64,000 bases of DNA from Streptomyces aculeolatus. GTDB taxonomy: Bacteria > Actinomycetota > Actinomycetes > Streptomycetales > Streptomycetaceae. Shown piece after piece: positions 43,452 to 52,098 of this stretch. Both the position numbers and the translations under genes were made by a program. How positions within the stretch are numbered: position 1 is the stretch's first letter; each line of letters begins with the position of its first letter. The stretch lies in assembly GCF_020400605.1 (NCBI RefSeq), contig NZ_JAINRD010000010.1, forward strand, positions 124,001 through 188,000, read 5' to 3'. The notes under the pieces are model-generated. The model made no database searches, had not been told where the DNA came from, and was given only the letters and a program-made list of their open reading frames with translations.

Positions 43452-44456
43452 TCAGCTCTCCAGCTCGCGCAGGTAGCGTGCGAACTTCTCCAGCCCGTCG
43501 ATGTTGCGCGGGCCGCTGATGCCTTCGTTGTAGTCGAGGACGAAGAAGTTGCCCTTCCGGACGGCGGGCAGATGCCTGCTGTGGGGGGAGGACTTCAGAA
43601 AGCCGATCTTCTTCTCGGCGGGCTGGTCGCCGTAGTCGAGGATGACGACGACCTCGGGCTCGGCCTCGGTGACCGCCTCCCAGCCGACCTGGGTCCAGCG
43701 CTCGTCCAGGTCGGCGAAGACGTTGCGCCCGCCGGCGGTGGCGATGATGTCCGTGGGCGGGACCTGGCTGCCGGCGGTGAACGGCTGGTCGGTGCCCGAG
43801 TCGTAGAGGAAGACGGGCACCGGGTCGCCCTCCGGCGCCCGGGCGGCGACGGCCTGCGCCCGCTTCTTCAGCCCGGCCACGACCTCGTCCGCCCTGTCCT
43901 CGACGCCGAATATCCTCCCCAGCCGTTCGAGGTCGGTGTAGAGGGCCTCGAACGGGGTGGCGCGCTCGGGGTGTCCGGGGTAGTTGTAACAGCTCTCGGT
44001 GTGCATGAAGCTCTGGATGCCGAGCTTGTCGAGGATCTCCGGGGTGATGCCCCGCTCGTCGCTGAAGCCGGAGTTCCAGCCGGCGACGACGAAGTCGGAC
44101 TTCGCCTCCACGACGAGTTCCTTGTTGAGCAGGTCGTCGCTGAGCATCTTCACCTTCGCGTACTCCGACGCCCACGGCGACTCGGTCACGGGCGGGTTCG
44201 CCGGCGGCATCACGTAGCCGTGCACGTGCTCGGTCAGGCCGAGGCTGAACAGCTTGTCCGCGCTGCCGCCCTCGTAGGCGACGGCACGCTGGGGGCGGGT
44301 GTAGTCGACCGGCTCGCCGCAGCGGTTGACGGTGGCCGTACGCGCGTCTCCGGTACCGGTATCCACGTCGGCGCCGCAGCCGCCGAGCAGCAGCAGCGTC
44401 CCGGCGAGGGCGGGGCCGAGCACGGCGCGGGGCCGGAGGGGCAGGGTTACGGGCAT
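43452..44456 (-). CDS. Lipoprotein substrate-binding protein, FecB/BtuF family
   Basis: A 334-residue periplasmic-binding-type lipoprotein. The signal ends in a lipobox (TLLLLGGC), so it should be anchored outside the membrane. The two-lobe class III fold is suggested by RAVAYEGGSADKLFSLGL, DFVVAGWNSGFSD and PEVVVILDYGD. Members bind iron-siderophores, haem, cobalamin or metal chelates. It overlaps the ATPase stop by 10 bases and ends the importer operon. It points the same way as the NRPS genes, 278 bases ahead of the TrpB-like gene. Uptake of the cluster's own metal complex is inferred. Confidence 0.85.
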   Translation of the reverse strand: MPVTLPLRPRAVLGPALAGTLLLLGGCGADVDTGTGDARTATVNRCGEPVDYTRPQRAVAYEGGSADKLFSLGLTEHVHGYVMPPANPPVTESPWASEYAKVKMLSDDLLNKELVVEAKSDFVVAGWNSGFSDERGITPEILDKLGIQSFMHTESCYNYPGHPERATPFEALYTDLERLGRIFGVEDRADEVVAGLKKRAQAVAARAPEGDPVPVFLYDSGTDQPFTAGSQVPPTDIIATAGGRNVFADLDERWTQVGWEAVTEAEPEVVVILDYGDQPAEKKIGFLKSSPHSRHLPAVRKGNFFVLDYNEGISGPRNIDGLEKFARYLRELES

Positions 44457-45247
44457 GACGGGACGCCGCCTTTCACAACGGGGGGATCGAGCGAGTAGAG
44501 CAACTGCGGAGCACCGGAGAGCGGGTGCGGGACGATGTCGGCGGTGACGCCGAAGACGGCCGCGACCTGCTCGGCGGTGAGCACGTCCGCGGGCGGCCCG
44601 GCGGCCACCAGCTGCCCGTGGGAGAGCAGGGCGATCCGGTCGCAGGCCAGGGCGGCGAGGTTGAGGTCGTGCAGCACGACGAGCACGGTGGGGCCGGAGC
44701 CCTTCAGGTACGACAGCAGCTCGACCTGGTGGCGGACGTCCAGATGGTTGGTCGGCTCGTCCAGTACCAGGACCTCCGGCTCCTGCACGAGCGCCCGGGC
44801 GAGCAGGACCCGCTGCCGCTCCCCGCCGGAGAGGGTCAGCACGCTGCGCCGGGCGAGGTGGCCGATGTCGAGCCGGGCCATCGCGCGGTCGCACAGCTCG
44901 CGCTCGCGGCGGCCGAGCGGCTGGTTGCCGCGCAGGTGCGGGGTTCGTCCGAGAGCGACGACCTCGGCGACGGTGAAGTCCAGTTCGACGGTGCCGTCCT
45001 GGGTGGTGGCGGCGATCCGCCGGGCGCTGTGCCTCATCGTCAGTCCCGCGAGGTCGTCCCCGCCCACCCGCACGGTGCCGGAGGTCGGGCGCAGCGCGCG
45101 GTAGACGCACTTCAGCGCGGTGGACTTGCCGCTGCCGTTGGGACCGACCAGTCCCACGACCTCGCCGTCACCGGCGGTGAGGGACAGCTCGTGCACCAGG
45201 CTCCTGCCGTCGGTGACCACCGAGATCCCGTCCAGCCTCAGATCCAT
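44447..45247 (-). CDS. ABC importer ATPase, FecE/BtuD-type
   Basis: A 266-residue ATP-binding subunit. Walker A GPNGSGKST at 35-43, signature LSGGERQRV, Walker B VLVLDEPTNHLD and the switch His in VLHDLN are all intact. The length and the Q-loop region (AATTQDG) fit metal-chelate importers. ATG 45247 follows the permease stop by one base (TGACATG). Confidence 0.9.
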   Translation of the reverse strand: MDLRLDGISVVTDGRSLVHELSLTAGDGEVVGLVGPNGSGKSTALKCVYRALRPTSGTVRVGGDDLAGLTMRHSARRIAATTQDGTVELDFTVAEVVALGRTPHLRGNQPLGRRERELCDRAMARLDIGHLARRSVLTLSGGERQRVLLARALVQEPEVLVLDEPTNHLDVRHQVELLSYLKGSGPTVLVVLHDLNLAALACDRIALLSHGQLVAAGPPADVLTAEQVAAVFGVTADIVPHPLSGAPQLLYSLDPPVVKGGVPSCP

Positions 45248-45248
45248 G

Positions 45249-46445
45249 TCAACTGCCTCCGAACACATAGCCCTTGCGGCGCATCAGAGTGATGAACACC
45301 GGGACGCCGACGAGCGCGGTGATCACACCCAGCGGCAGCTCGCGGGGCGCGACCAGGGTCCGCGCGACGAGGTCCGCCCAGACCATGAAGAGCGCCCCGG
45401 CCGGCGGGGCGACGGCCAGTACCCGGGAATGCGAGGCGCCGACCACCATGCGCACCAGGTGCGGCATGACCAGGCCGACGAAGGCGATCGCGCCGCTGAC
45501 GGCCACCATCACCCCGGTCACCAGCGCGACCAGCACCAGCAGCACCCGGCGGTGCCGGTCGGGGCTGACGCCCAGGCTCGCCGCGCTCTCGTCCCCGAGC
45601 GCGAGTACGTCCAGGGTCCGGCCGCTGCGGTACAGCACGAGCACGCCCAGCAGCACGGCGGCGGCCACCACCGGCAGAGCGCCCCAGGTGGCGGCGCCGA
45701 AGCTGCCCATGGTCCAGTACAGGACGGTGGCCGTGGCCTCGCTGTCCGGGGCGAAGTAGACGATCACGCTCATCACGGCCTGGAAGCCGAGCGCCATCGC
45801 CACGCCGGTCAGCACCAGGCGCAGCGGGGCCAGCGCGCCGCCCCTGCCGACCGCGGCGGCGTACACCAGCACGGACGCGGACAGGGCGCCGAGGAAGGCC
45901 CCGGCGGAGACGGCGTAGATGCCCAGCGCGGCAAGGCCTCCGGTGACCGAGACGGCCACGGCACCGACCGAGGCACCCGAGGAGACCCCCAGGATGAACG
46001 GGTCGGCCAGCGCGTTGCGCACCAGCGCCTGCACGGCGACACCCATGGCGGCCAGCCCCGCGCCCACCAGCGCCGCCAGCAGCACTCGGGGGGTACGGAT
46101 CTGCCAGACGATCTGATACGTCGTCACCTCGTCGGCGTCGACGCGCCCGCCCGTGAGCGCGGCCCACAGGTGGCGGGCGGTCTCGCCGGGGGCGACGGTC
46201 GCGGGCCCGAGGCCGATGGCCACCACGACCGAGACCAGCAGCACGCCGAGCAGCAGGGCGCACGCGACCACCGGGCCGGCGCGGGACGCCGGCGAGACCC
46301 CGCCGCGTACCGGCCCTTCGGGCTCCGGCACCCCGGCTCCGGCATCGGCGCGGGGCGCGGCGCCCGTTGGCGACGGGCGCATCAGGCCGCCGCCTGCCCT
46401 GGCCGCCGCGGGCCGGCCACCGGGCCGCGGCAGCCCCCTCGACAT
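45249..46445 (-). CDS. ABC importer permease, FecCD family
   Basis: A 398-residue FecCD-type permease with a Pro/Ala/Gly-rich cytoplasmic lead and about ten transmembrane segments from ACALLLGVLLVSVVVAIGL onward. Family signatures are QIVWQIRTPRVLLAALVGAG and FVGLVMPHLVRMVVG. It is the first gene of the importer operon, and a Fur/Zur-like palindrome lies about 40-60 bases upstream. The ATG at 46445 has only a weak GGGG ribosome site; a stronger GGAGGGAGG lies 18 bases upstream. Confidence 0.87.
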   Translation of the reverse strand: MSRGLPRPGGRPAAARAGGGLMRPSPTGAAPRADAGAGVPEPEGPVRGGVSPASRAGPVVACALLLGVLLVSVVVAIGLGPATVAPGETARHLWAALTGGRVDADEVTTYQIVWQIRTPRVLLAALVGAGLAAMGVAVQALVRNALADPFILGVSSGASVGAVAVSVTGGLAALGIYAVSAGAFLGALSASVLVYAAAVGRGGALAPLRLVLTGVAMALGFQAVMSVIVYFAPDSEATATVLYWTMGSFGAATWGALPVVAAAVLLGVLVLYRSGRTLDVLALGDESAASLGVSPDRHRRVLLVLVALVTGVMVAVSGAIAFVGLVMPHLVRMVVGASHSRVLAVAPPAGALFMVWADLVARTLVAPRELPLGVITALVGVPVFITLMRRKGYVFGGS

Positions 46446-46483
46446 GCGTGCCCCATGCGCACGCCTCCCTCCACACCGTTATA

Positions 46484-46499
46484 GATAATGATTATCATT
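46484..46499. promoter_or_regulatory. Fur/Zur-type operator before the importer operon
   Basis: GATAATGATTATC (46484-46496) is a perfect 6-1-6 palindrome, overlapping a second one, AATGATTATCATT (46487-46499). It is strikingly AT-rich for this window and resembles Fur-family boxes (Zur-like core AATGATTATCA). It lies 39 bases before the permease ATG, where a bound repressor would block transcription. A near copy lies at 47812. Confidence 0.65.
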
Positions 46500-46522
46500 T
46501 TTATAGCATGGAGATCGACGGG

Positions 46523-47809
46523 CTACGCAGCGGGTGCACGACGGCGGGAGAAGTTGCGGGCGGACGGGGTCAGGGCCGCGGCGGCGGGGGCGAGGAAGCA
46601 GACCAGCGCGCAGGCGCCGAGCACCGGCCGGAGTCCGAAGGCGTCGATGGCCGGAGCGATGAGCGCCAGGCCCGCGGGGGCCAGACCGTAGGAGACGAGG
46701 AAGTCCAGCGAGGAGACGCGGGCCAGCCGGTCCGGGGCGACCTCGCGCTGGACCGCGGTGAACCACGGCACGTTGAACAGCTCGATCCCCAGCCCGGCAA
46801 CGGCGAAGGCCGCGACCACCACGGCCGGGTGGACGGCGAACACCAGGCTCAGCGGCGCCACACCGTACGCGGCGAGCGCGGCCAGCGCCGCCCGGCCCGG
46901 TGCGCGGGGCCGCCAGCGGGCGATGACCAGGGCGCCGGCGAGTGCCCCGGCGGTGTAGGCGGTCAGTGCGGCGGCGAGCACCGCCTCGGTGCCGTAGCGG
47001 TCCCGGCTGACCAGCGGCAGGGCGACGCCGGTGGCGGAGTAGCCGGTGAAGATGACGGCGGCCAGCGCGCCGAGGCCGGCGACGAACCAGGGATGGCCGC
47101 GCGCCTCGCGTACGCCCTCGGTGAACTCCGCGGCGAAGGAGCCCCATCGGACCGCGGAGGGCGCCGCGCCCCCGGCACCCCGCCCCGGCACCAGCGCGGC
47201 GACCAGCCAGAGCAACCCGAGGCCCAGCAGCAGGCCGCGGATGTGCAGGAGCACGGCGAGCAGCGCGGCGAGACCCGGGCCGACCAGGGTGGTGACCCTG
47301 ACGGCCAGCGTCATCGCGGCGTTGGCCTGCTGCCTGCGGCCCTCCTCGACGACCTCGGCGGTCAGCGCCTGGAACGCCGGCCGGCAGGCGCCCTGGCCGC
47401 ATCCCGCCACCGCGGCCGCCACGGCGGTCAGCGCCATCGACCGGCCGAGACCGGCGGCGAGCAGCGGCGCGGACGCGGCGGCGGCCAGGCCGGCCCAGAG
47501 CACCGCGCCGCGGCGTGAGTGCCGGTCGGCGAGCACCCCGCCGACCGGTACGGCGACGAGGAAGCCGGCGGTGCGGGCCGCCAGCAGCAGACCCAGCTCC
47601 GTCGCCGTCAACACACGCTCCAGCACCGCGAGTCCGAGCACGAACGGCAGCGCCCAGGTCGCCAGCCCGGACGCCGTGGCACCGCACCACAGCCGCAGGA
47701 ACGCCACGTCGAGCAGGACGGGCGACCGGCCCCTCTTCCCGGGCACACCTGTCCGGCGCACGGGGCGGGGTGAGGTCACGGGGCTTCCCCGGGGGCGACG
47801 GCAGGGCAT
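46523..47809 (-). CDS. MFS transporter beside the importer
   Basis: A 428-residue major-facilitator protein with about twelve hydrophobic segments (FLRLWCGATASGLATWALPF at the first; VGGVLADRHSRRGAV loop motif). Siderophore-exporter-like MFS proteins have this design. It reads in the same direction as the importer operon. A Fur/Zur-like box lies only 2 bases upstream of ATG 47809, implying either a leaderless transcript or a true start at GTG 47779 (GGGGGAAG just before it). Probable exporter of the metal-binding product; this is inferred from its neighbours. Confidence 0.8.
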   Translation of the reverse strand: MPCRRPRGSPVTSPRPVRRTGVPGKRGRSPVLLDVAFLRLWCGATASGLATWALPFVLGLAVLERVLTATELGLLLAARTAGFLVAVPVGGVLADRHSRRGAVLWAGLAAAASAPLLAAGLGRSMALTAVAAAVAGCGQGACRPAFQALTAEVVEEGRRQQANAAMTLAVRVTTLVGPGLAALLAVLLHIRGLLLGLGLLWLVAALVPGRGAGGAAPSAVRWGSFAAEFTEGVREARGHPWFVAGLGALAAVIFTGYSATGVALPLVSRDRYGTEAVLAAALTAYTAGALAGALVIARWRPRAPGRAALAALAAYGVAPLSLVFAVHPAVVVAAFAVAGLGIELFNVPWFTAVQREVAPDRLARVSSLDFLVSYGLAPAGLALIAPAIDAFGLRPVLGACALVCFLAPAAAALTPSARNFSRRRAPAA

Positions 47810-47811
47810 AG

Positions 47812-47828
47812 TGAAAATGATTATCATG
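47812..47828. promoter_or_regulatory. Fur/Zur-type operator before the MFS gene
   Basis: TGAAAATGATTATCATG contains the palindrome ATGATTATCAT and differs from a TGAAAATGATTTTCA-type Zur site (consensus from memory) by one base. It overlaps a candidate -10 on the minus strand (GATAAT) and touches the MFS start. Confidence 0.65.
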
Positions 47829-48099
47829 CTTATGAGTGTGATGGCGACGGGGCCGTCACGGACTGCCCGCTGCAACCGCTCGTGGACGGCGCCGCGTCTG
47901 CTGACGAAAGAACTGCCGCTGCGAACCGGGGTACAGCATGCCGAGCTACGGGCTGATCGTGATGGGTCCCATGGGTGCCAACCCCCTCGACCAGGTCGAA
48001 CTGCTGGAGACGGTCGACGGCAGGACGCCATCCCCTTTCAGGGCCTGAACGCGCCGCAGGACCGCCCACCGACGTGACGCCGGCGGCAGCGCAAATCCG

Positions 48100-48732
48100 T
48101 CATCCGCCGCCGGACCGGGCGAAGGCCGCAGTGGGCAGCAGGGCCTGGGTGTCCTCCCACGCGAGCCAGATCCCGTGCTCGCTCTCGAGGAAGCGCAGGA
48201 AGGCCACGTCGGGGAGTTCCTGCCCGGAGTAGGCGAAGCCCGGCACCCCGTCCCGTACGCCCACGCCTCCCAGATGCGGCATCCCCGGTTCGTAGTGGGC
48301 CAGCACCTGGCCGTCGCGGGCGTAGCCGACCTGGTGCTCGCCGTTGACGCTGCGGAACACCGTGTACGCGCGCGTCCCGCGCGACAGCGCTGCCAGGCGG
48401 GCGGGGGCGTGGCAGGAGATGTTCTCGATGGCGTAGGCCCAGCCGGGAACCGTGCCGGCGCGGACGAGCACCTCCGGGTGGGAGAGGAAGCCCGCCTCCG
48501 TGAGCCGTGCCACGAGCGCCTCGTCCTCCCGGTCCAGGAACTCCAGGTCGCCGAGGTGGCCGTCCTCCGGCCGCGCCTGGAGTTCGGCGACCGCGTCAGC
48601 GGTCAGCTCGTGGACGTGCTGCGGCTCCGCGCCCATCCGTACCAGCAGCTCACGCGGCTCGATGCCCTCACACAGCGTGAAGGTGTACCCCAAGTCGTAT
48701 TCGGTGGCTATCCACCGCAGCCCGCTCGCCAC
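48100..48732 (-). CDS. DUF6461-like protein of unknown function
   Basis: About 210 residues, no signal peptide or membrane segment. It reads as one of the streptomycete proteins with WIATEYDLGYTFTLCEGI near the N terminus and FLRFLESEHGIWLAWEDT near the C terminus, which I recall as DUF6461; no activity is known to me. GTG 48732 is chosen for its GGGGAGG ribosome site; a TTG at 48768 is the next choice. The 290 bases between it and the MFS gene hold no supported gene. Confidence 0.6.
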   Translation of the reverse strand: MASGLRWIATEYDLGYTFTLCEGIEPRELLVRMGAEPQHVHELTADAVAELQARPEDGHLGDLEFLDREDEALVARLTEAGFLSHPEVLVRAGTVPGWAYAIENISCHAPARLAALSRGTRAYTVFRSVNGEHQVGYARDGQVLAHYEPGMPHLGGVGVRDGVPGFAYSGQELPDVAFLRFLESEHGIWLAWEDTQALLPTAAFARSGGG

Positions 48733-48932
48733 GTCCGCCCTCCCCGCAGCCGACAACTCACACCGCAACGTAGCCCAGCCCCGGCCTTGATCCCGCCCGA
48801 GCCGTGGCCGCGGCCCGTCCCGCCCGCACCGGGGTTTCCGTGTCCGGTGCCGCTCAGCGCCGGTGGCGACCCGACAAAGGCGGTGCGGGGAATGTCGGGT
48901 GGTCGGTTCCGCCGGCGCCGCACGATGGGGGC

Positions 48933-49745
48933 ATGGATGACACGACCCCGGTATCCCGTTTCCTCCGCGACGGCTTCGTGAAGCTGGAGGGTGCCGTCGC
49001 GCCGCGCGTGGCCGCGGACTGCGCGCGGCTGCTGTGGCGGGAGACGGGCTGCGACCCGGACGACCCGTCGACGTGGACGCAGCCCGTGCACTGGGTGGGC
49101 GGCATGGCGCAGGGGCCGTTCGCCGCCGCGCCCAACTCCCCGTCCCTGCACCGCGCGTACGATCTGCTCGTCGGCGCGGGACGCTGGGAGCCGCGCTATT
49201 CGCTGGGTACGTTCCCGCTGCGCTTCCCGCACGAGGAGGAGCCGGACGACGCGGGCTGGCACATCGAGGGGAGCTACCTGCCGGAAGGCGAGGACTGGTA
49301 CTTCACGAATCTGCGCTCCCGGGGCCGGGCGCTGCTGATGCTCTTCCTGTTCAGCGAGGTCGGCGAAGAGGACGCCCCGACCCGGATCCGGGTCGGCTCG
49401 CACCTCGACGTGCCGAAGGTGCTGGAGAAGTACGGGGAGGACGGGGCGAGCGGGCTGACCCTGGCACCCGAGTTGGTGGCGGCGTCCGACCACCGGCCGC
49501 TCGCCCTTGCCACCGGGTCCCCGGGCGACGTCTTCCTGTGCCATCCGTTCCTGGTGCACGCGGCTCAACCGCACCATGGGACGCGGCCGCGCTTCATGGC
49601 GCAGCCGCCGCTGATGCCGGCCGTACCGTACGAACCGGAACGGGCCGACGGCGCGTACTCCCCCGTGGAGATCGCGATCCGCCGGGGGCTGGGACAGGAC
49701 ACCCCCGGTCCGGACGGAGAGGGCGCCGGCCGCAGCGCGGGATAG
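48933..49745 (+). CDS. Phytanoyl-CoA dioxygenase family protein
   Basis: A 270-residue Fe(II)/2-oxoglutarate oxygenase of the PhyH family. The metal ligands appear as HIE in DAGWHIEGSYLPEG and a distal His in HPFLVHAAQPHHGTRPR, with the Arg in that last motif suited to 2-oxoglutarate. An N-terminal RDGFVKLEGAV is typical. ATG 48933 follows GGGGGC. The substrate is unknown. It is followed 62 bases later by an AraC regulator in the same direction. Confidence 0.8.
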   Translation: MDDTTPVSRFLRDGFVKLEGAVAPRVAADCARLLWRETGCDPDDPSTWTQPVHWVGGMAQGPFAAAPNSPSLHRAYDLLVGAGRWEPRYSLGTFPLRFPHEEEPDDAGWHIEGSYLPEGEDWYFTNLRSRGRALLMLFLFSEVGEEDAPTRIRVGSHLDVPKVLEKYGEDGASGLTLAPELVAASDHRPLALATGSPGDVFLCHPFLVHAAQPHHGTRPRFMAQPPLMPAVPYEPERADGAYSPVEIAIRRGLGQDTPGPDGEGAGRSAG

Positions 49746-49806
49746 TCCTGCCTCACGGCCCTCGCCGCCGAGGTGGCCGTGAAAGGAAAGAGGGAGGAGG
49801 CCGGGC

Positions 49807-50676
49807 ATGCTGGAGCGGTTGAACCGGGCCATGGAGCACATCGAGGGCCATCTCGACCAGGACGACCTCGACGTGGCGGAACTGGCACGCATCGCGGCCA
49901 CCTCGGAGCACCACCTGCGCCGGATGTTCTCCGCGCTCGCGGGAATGCCGCTGTCGGAGTACGTCCGGCGCCGCCGCCTCACCCTCGCCGGCGCCGAAGT
50001 ACTCGCGGGACGCGACACGTTGCTGGAGATCGCCGTGCGCTACGGCTACGGCTCCGGCGAGGCGTTCGCGCGGGCGTTCCGTGCCATGAACGGCATCGGA
50101 CCGGGCGAGGCCCGCCGTACCGGCGCCGCACTGACCTCCCAGTCACGGATGGCCTTCCGCCTCACCATCGAGGGGAGCAGCAGCATGCGGTACCGCGTCG
50201 TGGACAAGGCGGAGTTCACCGTCGTCGGGTTCAGGGCCCGGGTGCCCCTCGTGCACGCAGGACCGAACCAGGCGATCATCGACTTCGTCCGACGGATCGA
50301 TCCGCGGACCCTGGAGCGCCTGGAGAAGCTGTCGGACCAGGAGCCGCACGGCATCGTCGCGGTCTGCGACGACATGGACCCCAGCCGCGCCGAGGGCACC
50401 GGGCTCGACTACCACCACGGCGTGATCACCGCCGCGGCCGCTCCGGAAGGCACGTCCACGCTGGCCGTCCCGGCCGGCGCCTGGGCGGTCTTCACCACCT
50501 CCGGGCCGGCGCCGCAGGCCATCCAGGAACTCTGGCGGGACGTGTTCACCGAGTGGTTCCCGTCGAACCCGTACCGCACCCGCACCGGCCCGGAGATCCT
50601 GCGCACCCGCCTGTCGCCGGACAGGACCGGGGCCGACGCCGAACTCTGGCTCCCGGTCGAGCCCGAGCACCGCTGA
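49807..50676 (+). CDS. AraC-family regulator with GyrI-like effector domain
   Basis: A 289-residue regulator. Two helix-turn-helices lie at the N terminus (VAELARIAATSEHHLRRMF and LLEIAVRYGYGSGEAFARAFRA). The C-terminal half (from about residue 128, YRVVDKAEFTVVGF) is a GyrI/BmrR-type small-molecule binding domain. Such proteins often sense drugs. The ribosome site GAGGGAGGAGG is strong. Its target is not evident. Confidence 0.87.
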   Translation: MLERLNRAMEHIEGHLDQDDLDVAELARIAATSEHHLRRMFSALAGMPLSEYVRRRRLTLAGAEVLAGRDTLLEIAVRYGYGSGEAFARAFRAMNGIGPGEARRTGAALTSQSRMAFRLTIEGSSSMRYRVVDKAEFTVVGFRARVPLVHAGPNQAIIDFVRRIDPRTLERLEKLSDQEPHGIVAVCDDMDPSRAEGTGLDYHHGVITAAAAPEGTSTLAVPAGAWAVFTTSGPAPQAIQELWRDVFTEWFPSNPYRTRTGPEILRTRLSPDRTGADAELWLPVEPEHR

Positions 50677-50729
50677 CACGGCGGCACTCCCCCGGGCCGG
50701 CGTGTGCTGCCCGATCACCGGCCGGCGCC

Positions 50730-51932
50730 TCAGCTCAGGGTGCGGCGGGCGAGGCGGCGGTGTTTGAGTGCGAGGTGCAGGTCCAGCCGGACGAGGCCGT
50801 CGGCGAGGTCGGCGCCGAGCAGGGCGGCGACGCGGCCGAGGCGGTAGTAGAGGCTGGTGCGGTGCAGGTGGAGGCGGGCGGCGGTGCGGGCGGCGTCGGC
50901 GCCGAGGTCGAGGTACGTCTCCAGGGTGGCGAGGAGCATGGGTGCGGAGGCACCGGCGCCGTCGAGCGGGGCGAGGATGCCGGGGGCGGGCGGCGGAGGC
51001 GCGGCGGAGTACAGCAGCGTGCGGTACGGGCCGAGGTCGCGCCAGGTGAGCGGGGTGGGCAACGCGGGGTCCAGCGCCGCGAGTTCGGCGGCGGCCAGCG
51101 CCCGGGCGCGGGCGGTGCGGACGGAGTCGAGCGTGAACGGCGCGGGGTCGCAGCTGCCGACCATGACGGTGGCGGAACCCGCCGGCTCGGCGATCCGGCC
51201 GATCCCGTACGCGATGTCCTCCCCCGCCCCGTGCCGGGCCAGCACCACCGCGTGGCTCGCGCCGACGTACGAACCGACGTACCCCGCGTACGCGCGCAGG
51301 GCCGCCGGGAGCGCCCCGGCCAGCCGCCGGAACTCGCGCCCGGCGAACGGCACCGCGCCGCCCCGTCCCGGCGCGGCGGGCACCACCGCGTACACCCGGA
51401 TCCGGGACCCGAGGAGGCCCGGGGCCGCCGCGGCGAGGCGGTCCAGAGCCTGCGGGTCGGGGCTCTCGACGAGCACGGCGCGGATCAGTTCGTCGGTTTC
51501 CCGGCCCGCGGCCGGGGCCGCGGCGGCGGGCGGGTGCGGGGCGAGCGCCGGGGCCATGGCACGCGCGGCACGCGCGGCCGCGGCCTTCGCCGTCCCGTCC
51601 AGCGCCGTGTCGGCGTCGAGCACCCAGAGGTAGCCGAGGCAGCCGCGTCCGCTGCGAATCGGCACGCACAGCCGGGCGGCCATGCCGAGCCCGGGGTTGG
51701 CCGGCACCTCGACGGGCCCGGCCGCATCCGCGATGCCGTGCCGCAGCTCCCACTCCAGGACCGCGGGGGCCACCCGGCGGGACAGGATGGCTGCGATCCG
51801 CGCGGGGTCGGCGTCGGCGCCCTGTGCGCTGTAGGCGACGAGGCGGCCGTCGGGGGCGTCCACGGAGAGGCTGTGCCCCAGCTCGTCGGCGAGCGAGTCG
51901 AGTTGCTCCTGGAGGCTGCCGGCGTGGGCCAC
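50730..51932 (-). CDS. PucR-family transcriptional regulator
   Basis: A 400-residue regulator with a GAF-like N-terminal region (LDSLADELGHSLSVDAPDGRL), a middle GGDEF-like fold and a C-terminal PucR helix-turn-helix (YLDLGADAARTAARLHLHRTSLYYRL). PucR proteins commonly control purine, amino-acid or secondary pathways from a divergent promoter. Here the divergent partner is the TAXI-type gene at 52099, and a perfect palindrome lies between them. GTG start. Confidence 0.87.
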   Translation of the reverse strand: MAHAGSLQEQLDSLADELGHSLSVDAPDGRLVAYSAQGADADPARIAAILSRRVAPAVLEWELRHGIADAAGPVEVPANPGLGMAARLCVPIRSGRGCLGYLWVLDADTALDGTAKAAAARAARAMAPALAPHPPAAAAPAAGRETDELIRAVLVESPDPQALDRLAAAAPGLLGSRIRVYAVVPAAPGRGGAVPFAGREFRRLAGALPAALRAYAGYVGSYVGASHAVVLARHGAGEDIAYGIGRIAEPAGSATVMVGSCDPAPFTLDSVRTARARALAAAELAALDPALPTPLTWRDLGPYRTLLYSAAPPPPAPGILAPLDGAGASAPMLLATLETYLDLGADAARTAARLHLHRTSLYYRLGRVAALLGADLADGLVRLDLHLALKHRRLARRTLS

Positions 51933-51959
51933 GGGACCGTCCTCGACGTACCGCTGGGT

Positions 51960-51975
51960 TCCTACAAGTGTAGGA
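51960..51975. promoter_or_regulatory. Palindromic operator in the PucR/TAXI divergent gap
   Basis: TCCTACA-AG-TGTAGGA is a perfect 7-2-7 inverted repeat 28 bases upstream of the PucR-type gene. It is a good candidate for autoregulation and for control of the divergent TAXI gene. Confidence 0.6.
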
Positions 51976-52098
51976 GAGGGCGCGGGCCGGTCCCGTCACG
52001 CGTCCGATGTGCCGGGGACCCGCCCCGGCCTAGCGTGGTGATCTCCCCCGGCCCCGGCCGTCCCGGCCGTGGCCGCCCGAGCCGAGAGGCGGACACCC

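Noticed and set aside
47939..48049. Short plus-strand frame of 36 codons (MPSYGLIVMGPMGANPL and onward)
   Set aside because: It lacks a convincing ribosome site and any family likeness. It could be a remnant of a lost gene start, but nothing supports a working product.
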